This document shows, piece after piece, positions 57,650 to 64,000 of a stretch of DNA of 64,000 nt (its first letter is position 1; the number at the start of each line of letters is the position of its first letter). A program made the position numbers and the translations under genes. Below the pieces are notes generated by a model, which ran no database searches, had not been told where the DNA came from, and saw nothing but the letters and a program-made list of their open reading frames with translations. This DNA is from Prochilodus magdalenae (lineage: Eukaryota > Chordata > Actinopteri > Characiformes > Prochilodontidae), in assembly GCA_024036415.1 (NCBI GenBank), contig JAMWET010000477.1, forward strand, positions 344,501 through 408,500, in the 5' to 3' direction.

Positions 57650-57885
57650 ATTAGAGTTAACTAAAACTATTACTAAAACAAAAACTAGAAGTGAACAAAT
57701 GTGCTGTTAACTGCAATAAAAAAAAAATAAATTTTTAAAACCACAAAGACTAAGAAAAAGTTTAGAGTATAAATACACTTTTTAGTGTGACCTAAAACAA
57801 AATTAAACTAAACTAAAACTACTTTCCATAAACCAAAACAAAACTAAGAATACTAATTCACTAAACCTAACTACAAAATCTACAG
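57650..57885 (+). repeat. ACTAAAACTAAAA-type degenerate repeat
   Basis: AGTTAACTAAAACTATTAC, CCTAAAACAAAATTAAAC and TAAACTAAAACTAC units of a widespread fish interspersed repeat built from ACTAAA motifs. A-rich, non-coding. Confidence 0.5.
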
Positions 57886-58089
57886 GAATATACAATATTG
57901 TAAAAAGTGTACCAATGCTACTGTCTCACTAACAGAGAAATTAACAGCCCGTCAAGTTGATTTCATTTAACACCCTGCAAACAACATCCTGTTCCAAAAC
58001 CAGTTCAGAGCTCCTTTCCTATTCAGTTATAAATGCTCCTAAGCTCAGACTGTGAGTGTTTATAATTAGCATTGAAATGCCTTCTATAC

Positions 58090-58960
58090 ATGCACACTCT
58101 AAGAGCTTGTAGAGCGCTTTGAGCGGTTCTTTGCTCTCTCCTGTGGGAGGTTATTGTGGAGTGCCATTGACAGACAGTGGCAGCACTACAAAGCTACAGA
58201 GTCTTCCAGCACCGTCGCTCCTTTAATTGCCGTAATCATTAAATGAAGCTTAATTAGTGCCACCACCCCCCCTGAGCCCACATACACTGCCAACATCTCT
58301 CCTCCACTGTTGCTTCCTGCAAGAGAATCTGTATACAGCGCTCTGGAGCACAGTGTTTATCCTCTGCCATTCCCTCCAAACGACTCACTCCAAAACTTTT
58401 AAAAATCATTTTCTCTAGTTAAGGGCCCAAGATGGACCCATTGTGTTCGTGAATGCAAAGCGGCGGCTCCCCGGTGCCCGATTGCACCGAAATATTGCGT
58501 CTGTGAGCTCTGGCAGTCATAAAAAAATAAATAAATAAATAACGAGTGGAGTGCACCGTTGGAAACGTTGTTGTGTAGAATGAATGAGAAACGATCAGAC
58601 GGGATTGTGACTACAGTTCATTAGCTCTAACGGACATTTTCCAACATTCATAACGGCCTCTGTGTTCTAATTCACCTCCAGTCAATAATTAGGAGTCCAC
58701 AAATAAACCTGTGCAATTACAGGGATACATCTTTAGGCTTGCGTAGGGGCTTCCGGACCGGACGCTGGAGCCTCTCGGACGCCACAGAGCGTGAACCTGT
58801 GCATTCGGTGGGCCACCGGACGCAGCGGCTGGCCGCTAGGCGCTGTCAGAGCTAAATGGTTATTGGATGGTCGTGCTGATGCGTGCTACGAGTCTCCGGT
58901 GAGCATGCTGCTGTTTGTTTCATTAGCAGAGGAATGAGAGGGAGCGAAGAGCACAACAGA
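58090..58960. promoter_or_regulatory. Candidate conserved regulatory island
   Basis: About 870 bases of balanced, non-repetitive sequence amid repeats. It carries TTTAATTGCCGTAATCATTA followed by AATGAAGCTTAATTAG, later GTGTTCTAATTCACC and GTCAATAATTAGGAG, and a CpG-rich tail (58750-58860). Dense TAAT cores with no coding frame resemble a developmental enhancer or conserved non-coding element. A short (AAAT)n at 58524-58543 is the only simple repeat. Confidence 0.4.
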
Positions 58961-59046
58961 CCACAGTCTGACAGGCCTGAGTGAAGAGAGGAGGGCAGAG
59001 AAAGAGAAGAAGAAAAAAAACAGGGCTACATTATATTAATAACCAA

Positions 59047-59047
<1 letters not shown>

Positions 59048-59082
<35 letters not shown>
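59048..59082 (+). repeat. (CA)n microsatellite
   Basis: About 17 CA units. A GA-rich stretch precedes it (58980-59020). Confidence 0.95.
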
Positions 59083-59083
<1 letters not shown>

Positions 59084-59777
59084 TGTAAGAAATATACTAT
59101 GTGTAAGAGAACTACTCACAAATTACAGCATAACAGAGGAACAGCTATGTCAATGTCTGCCAAAGTATATTTATAACTTTATTTTTAATCTTTTGAGAAA
59201 ACAACATCACCTGCTGACTTTGGAAGACTCTTCAAATTCTATGAAAGAAAAAAGAAAGAAGCAACCATGCCCTTATATGGCAAGACTGAAGAGTGTAGAG
59301 CTATGTAAAGTCCTGAGACTGATTTTCACAGCTGAAAAAAAGGTTCGTCATCTTTCACACTGAGCCCAAAACTGACTAACTGTGGTGCTGCATAAATGGA
59401 GCTGCTCCGTTTTCTGCTGTACAGGTGCCTTAAAATCAGACTGACCAATCAGAGCTCTGTTGTCATAGCTGCAGCACAAACAAACATGTGTGAGGAGGTC
59501 AGCAGACCTCCCCTTTACTTGCAGTGGTGCATCAAGAAACATGCTAACTATATAAATGCAAAGGTTAAAGAAATTGCAGATAAGCTGAAAGGCTGAGAAT
59601 GGCTTCTTGTGTAGTTGTGCTCTTTGCAGAATGGAATGTATAGTGTGTGCATCGTTTACATGCAGTCCTCAAAAGACAAAGGTTTTCAGAGCGTTCAGAC
59701 AAAGAACATAAAAACTCCTTACATTTAAAAAAACAAGGTCAAACTAAAAATCTTTGTGTGGCATTACAAATAAGCAA

Positions 59778-59780
59778 AGA

Positions 59781-59827
<47 letters not shown>

Positions 59828-59828
59828 A
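59778..59828 (+). repeat. (AAAT)n microsatellite
   Basis: About 12 uninterrupted tetranucleotide units. Confidence 0.95.
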
Positions 59829-60374
59829 AAATTGTCAGCATGCTTTGCTTGAATTACATGCAGCAGCAGGTTTCATTATATAAACGTGTGTAAAGAAATA
59901 TACTTTGAATTATTAATCACATTATTATGGATAATTAATTTTAATAAATTGTATTTGTCTAATTTGACCTGAAAGTTTGCTAGAGTGACATTAGTCTCTC
60001 ACTCTTAGGCTGCTATAATAAGACACTGCAGTTTTCCACTTTGACGTTGCTTAGTCTGTTTGCTGCTTACTGATAATGTAGTCCGCTGTAGGCATCTTCC
60101 AATGCTACTGTTTCTGATATTGTTGATGTTGCCAGTATCAGTGCTGAAAATTTAACTTCAGACTCACTGTCCTTTAGTGGTAAACAAATTCACCATGTGA
60201 CTTACTTTATCAAGAGAGTCATCTATTAAACAATTTTAAAGTTGTTTACTAAGAGGGTTATAGTTGCAGTGTCAGAGCATTAATTAAAATTTTAAAATTA
60301 ACTGTAATTTCACATTAACGCATTATTACCAAAAACAGTAGCATGTTTAGTTACATATCCACATGGTTCAAGTA

Positions 60375-60720
60375 AACTTGTGTTTTGTTACAAATAACTA
60401 TGGTAGTGTTTTGTTATGAATAAATAGTTTAGTGTAGATTGTCATAAACAAATGCAGTGCACTTTGTTATGAATGCATGTCAGCATGCTTTGTTATGAAT
60501 AAACATAGTATGGCTATTTATAAGCTGTATATAAACAAACGTGACAGTGTGTTGATCCAAAGTAACACTGAGTTCTAATACAAAGAAACCATTTTGCATA
60601 CTTTGTTACAAATGCAAGTGGCAGTATATTTAGCTATAAGTAAAAATGGCAGTGTTGTGAATATAAATGGCAGCATTTAGTTACAAATTAATATAGTGGT
60701 GTCTTTAAATACAAAAGCCA
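60375..60720 (+). repeat. Degenerate TTTGTTATGAATAAA minisatellite
   Basis: Repeated phrases GTTTTGTTATGAATAAATAG, CTTTGTTATGAATGCATGTC, CTTTGTTATGAATAAACATA and CTTTGTTACAAATGCAAGTG, spaced by about 28-55 bases with GGCAGTGT/GGTAGTG between. Old tandem array, non-coding. Confidence 0.6.
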
Positions 60721-60759
60721 CAAGCAAGGAAAAAGAATCATGGAATAATGATAATACTC

Positions 60760-60900
60760 TCGAGCATTCAGTGTCTCCTGCAGGCCCCATGTGTAGACCA
60801 CCGACCCTCTGATGAGCCGTATTAGCACATCAGCAGCCCCTCTAATTTCGGCCTCGTCCGTGAGCCGCGCTCTCTGAGACAGACAGAGAAAACGAGCCAG
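60760..60900. promoter_or_regulatory. Candidate conserved regulatory island
   Basis: Unique sequence with GATGAGCCGTATTAGCACAT, CCCTCTAATTTCGGCC and GTGAGCCGCGCTCTCTGAG. Sharply bounded by a tandem repeat on the left and simple sequence on the right. No frame or splice sites. Function inferred from composition only. Confidence 0.3.
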
Positions 60901-61165
60901 TCACAGAGCAGTGACAGGAACACATTTCTGCCTCCATAACTCTGTCTCTTACTCGCTCACACAAGCACACACCATCAGGGTTGTCGCGGTGATGTGTGCG
61001 GGCTTGTTATGTTGTGGTGTGTCGCGGTGTGTGACGGGCAAGCTGAGTGATGGTGGTGTTATTGACAGGGCCACTGCAGTAAGGGTCCATTACAGTCCAG
61101 CAGTGACAGCACCGCACATCTCAACAATGACAGCTCAAAGCAGGACACGCACCTTCTGTCTGTCT

Positions 61166-61168
<3 letters not shown>

Positions 61169-61206
<38 letters not shown>
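61169..61206 (+). repeat. (CA)19 microsatellite
   Basis: Uninterrupted CA array. Confidence 0.95.
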
Positions 61207-61209
<3 letters not shown>

Positions 61210-61762
61210 GGATAGACCTTAACCCTTAGATGTCACAGTATGCAATGAAAAATACATGTTGCCATTTTAGATGAAAAGTGTGGATTCTAAATGTAGATAT
61301 AATCTATACAAATATCATGTAGATTTAATAAAACCTTAAACTAAATTTGCTTTCATGGTTTCTGGCACTGTTTTACATACTAGGGGGCATTCATTAAAAC
61401 ACTTCCAGATTAACAGTGGTATATGTAAATAAATATCCTCATGGCTAACATGGTAATCATACACACACATGGATTTGGGGGAAAGTTGTACTGTTTGTAT
61501 TACATGGGCTGCTGCTGCCTTTTTCCTTTATTTGCATGTGTAACATCTGAACTGGCCCGATCTACGACTATTACAGCTAGTTCTTTATTTTAGGCCATAA
61601 ATGAAAACTGTCAAAAAAGATCAGAAATCACCTTTTCCATGACTGTAAAGCATCATTAGTTAATTCCACTGTCAGTTTGTAATTATTTTCATGGTTAATC
61701 TGACACATTAGGCTTTCAGTTTAGCTCCCAAGGTCTTAACCAGCTAGCTTGGCTGTATTTAC

Positions 61763-62560
61763 AATTGCAAGAAAAAGTAAATGAACATTTTATATTTACC
61801 TGGAATTCTGCATTGACTACTAATACAATTAGTATAGTCTGTGATTTTCTGTCACAATTACAAATGCAATCTAAATTCATAACACAAAATAGCAAAATGT
61901 AATGTACAGCTGATGTACACTGCTAATTTCCAGTGTTTACCATAATAGAATGGAGTGGTGTCTACAGACGAAGAAGTAGTTTTTGTTGGCTTGTGTCAGA
62001 CATATTCTAGAGCAACAGGACGGCAGTTTGTCCATTTTTATAGTAGGTGACAGTCTGGCACTTTTCCAATATTCAGTACTTGAACAGCAATAGCAAAAAA
62101 TTTTAATCATTAGATAGGGTTAAGGTCAGAGCAAAACACAAATCTTCTTTTTCATTCTTTGGTTGGTTTACATGAGTCCCTTAGGTCACTGTCATGTTGT
62201 ATCACCCAACGTCTATTCAAGTTAAGGTCATGGACTGTTGGATTTATTTTCTCCTGCAATTTTTTTAAAAAAACACCTTGTTACTCAATGTTCCCTCAAT
62301 GATCACAAGGCATCCAGGACATAGCCCAGCAAAGCAGCCCCAGACTGCAATGCTCCCTCCACCATGCTTCAGAGTTGGGATGATGTTTTAGTGCAGTGTC
62401 CTTTCTACACAAACAGTGTTGTGTGTTTCAGCTAAAAAAAATTACCTTTTTGTCCCATATGTCCATAGAACATTTCCTATTTAGACAGCAGTTTGTTTAG
62501 TGGCATGCTTCACCTTGGAGAAAACCAATTCAGAGTGGGTCTCTGTTCTTAAGACTAAAT
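61763..62560 (-). mobile_element. Decayed Tc1-like element with one terminus and a transposase fragment
   Basis: The left terminus ACAATTGCAAGAAAAAGTAA resembles the CAGTTGCAAGAAAAAGTATG end of a fish Tc1 family. Minus-strand transposase pieces lie at about 62140-62530: a CCATATGTCCATAGAACATT region (first catalytic block), then, read on the minus strand, a degraded KHGGGSIAVWGCFAGLC-like stretch around 62310-62390. All frames are broken. The other terminus is not visible. Confidence 0.65.
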
Positions 62561-62599
62561 ATAATAAATATATTATAATAAATATAATAAAAGAATTAA

Positions 62600-63370
62600 G
62601 CCATATCTTCCATCACATTTATCCTCAAGTTAGGAAATGCTAATCCAACCAGGTCAATAATTGTCGTTTCAGTAGCTGAGTAATATGTGCATTATTAATT
62701 GTTAGTTAGCTAGACAGTTACCAATGTCTTAAAAATGCCAAAACAAAACTCAAGTATTATAAACCGGTATGAATATTGTGATATTAATGCTCCTCCAGTT
62801 TAGGTTTTTATTTCTCAAGGCCAACCTGGTTGCACTAATGTTATTGGTCTGAGTGTTTTTGTGCATTTTTAAAGGAATGTACCAACAGACACTTGATCTA
62901 GATTTTTTGTTTAATCTGGAATCAGGATGAGATACTGAGAAAATGTTATTCTTTTTTCTATTTTCAGATGTTATCTTGTTATGGTGGCTAAACAGACAAG
63001 CTAAGATTTAAGAGTCTCATTATCATTTATACCTGTTCCCCAAATCAATACACCTGGTCCGCTGCTATTTTTATACCTGCTTTTTGTTCCATTTCTGGTT
63101 CATATGCTTTTATTTTAACATTAAATTTTTCGATGCAAATCTTTAGATCGTATGTCAAGCTCTGGGAAACCTACAGCACAGCCAGTGGAGAATTACCATC
63201 ACCTGCTGGCTTTTAAGGCCCCAAAACAACCCAATGTCTTAACAGTGAAAGTGAATAAACATTATATGCACATATTATTTAGCAAACTGTTCAAAGGTAA
63301 TTAGTGCTTTCATTACCTTTCCTTATTCATAAGTTACATAGCAAAAGTAAAGAAGCAAACATAAGACACC
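62600..63370. other. Non-coding stretch, no gene recognised
   Basis: AT-rich sequence with no recognisable exon or repeat family. Confidence 0.45.
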
Positions 63371-63379
63371 AAACATGTC

Positions 63380-63870
63380 TTTAAGCCACAAGTAGCTTTA
63401 CGGTATCATTTCCAAAGCAAAGCGTGTGATGCCACAAACAGGAACACACGCAGTATTGACACACTCTGCTTCCTGACTCTAATCTTTCCCACAGAAATCC
63501 CCCCTGCCAACAAACTTGCCTTGATCCTTTATCACCAGCAAGCGCCAGAGCCATGCTCCCCAAGGGCGGGGAGTTTATTAAGAGAGAACGAGAGACAGAG
63601 AGAGAGGGAAGACGAGTGACTTGAAAGAGAAGAAAAACTAGCAGGAGGGTCACTGCGGCCCCCAGGGGATCGGAGTCTCCGGCTTGTCATCCAGTGAGAA
63701 GCCGCGGAAAACATCGATACCAGCCTGCTGGAGCCTGGTCTCTGGTGGAGTGAGTGTGTATGTGTGTGTGGATAGCAGCCTGTGGAAAGAGTCTCAAGCG
63801 GACCCTTGCTCATTCTCTCAGTATTGACAAGCCAGCCAGATCAATACTGTACTCACCATTAACAAGCTGC
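63380..63870. other. Unique GC-richer island near the window end
   Basis: Higher GC and CpG than its left flank (GGAGTCTCCGGCTTGTCATC, AGCCGCGGAAAACATCGATA). Contains a 10-bp inverted repeat, CAGTATTGAC...GATCAATACTG (63819-63849). Minus-strand frames are open but show no known motif. Could be regulatory or a non-coding exon; not resolved. Confidence 0.3.
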
Positions 63871-63875
63871 CTGAG

Positions 63876-63915
63876 GGCTTGAGAGAGAGGGAGAGAGAGG
63901 GAGAGAGAGAAAGAG

Positions 63916-63995
<80 letters not shown>

Positions 63996-64000
63996 GAGAA
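63876..64000 (+). repeat. (GA)n microsatellite, running off the window
   Basis: GAGAGGGAGAGAG grading into pure (GA)n to the last base; its true length is unknown. Confidence 0.95.

Noticed and set aside
63819..63849. Inverted repeat CAGTATTGAC/GATCAATACTG considered as a microRNA precursor (AATACTG resembles the miR-200 seed)
   Set aside because: Only a 10-bp stem; the mature-like sequence does not match beyond the seed, and no extended hairpin is present.
1..64000. tRNA, rRNA and CRISPR arrays
   Set aside because: No tRNA box A/B pairs with cloverleaf arms and no rRNA stretches were seen. The regular repeats are minisatellites without unique spacers, and the genome is eukaryotic.

Overview
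This is vertebrate nuclear DNA, almost certainly from a teleost fish. It is AT-rich, dense in (CA)n/(GA)n microsatellites and full of decayed Tc1/mariner transposons of families common in fish. It also holds an L2-type LINE remnant, hAT-like repeats and several small fold-back elements. There are no bacterial-style operons. Nearly all open reading frames are chance frames in repeats or simple sequence, and real coding sequence totals only about 570 bases.

Two real gene parts are visible. On the minus strand, 30401-30445 is the first coding exon of an endophilin A gene (best match sh3gl2): an ATG, 15 codons identical to the family N terminus, then a GTAAG donor, under a CpG-rich, GC-box-containing promoter. 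The gene is transcribed toward base 1. I could not find its exon 2 in the 30 kb that follows, so that stretch is probably intron 1. On the plus strand, inside that presumed intron, 16436-17691 holds four consecutive spliced exons of a MINK1/TNIK/MAP4K4-type kinase. They cover the end of the linker and the start of the CNH domain. Splice sites and phases fit throughout, yet I found no flanking exons. This is either a partial genomic duplicate, a piece of a larger gene whose other exons lie outside the window, or an assembly artefact.

Layout. 0-14 kb: intronic or intergenic DNA with transposon remnants (about 3.3, 5.3 and 7 kb), a pair of strong hairpins at 2.0-2.1 kb and long CA/TG tracts. 14.4-15.8 kb: a CpG-rich hAT-like element abutting a Tc1 C-terminal fragment. 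16.4-17.7 kb: the kinase exons. 17.7-30 kb: purine minisatellite, L2 LINE remnant running into a dead Tc1 copy, telomere-like repeats and a 21-bp minisatellite. 30.4-30.7 kb: sh3gl2 start and promoter. 31-64 kb: upstream intergenic DNA. It holds a nearly intact Tc1 element (40.2-41.8 kb), a 42-bp minisatellite of about 40 copies (43.06-44.76 kb) derived from a fish transposon end, a second full-length IR/DR Tc1 element (49.87-51.50 kb), a perfect hairpin (51.56 kb), more Tc1 and hAT debris, and non-repetitive islands rich in homeodomain-type TAAT motifs (45.2-45.5, 58.1-58.9 and 60.8 kb) that look like conserved regulatory DNA.

Family assignments rest on reading translations and on remembered family consensus; no search was run.
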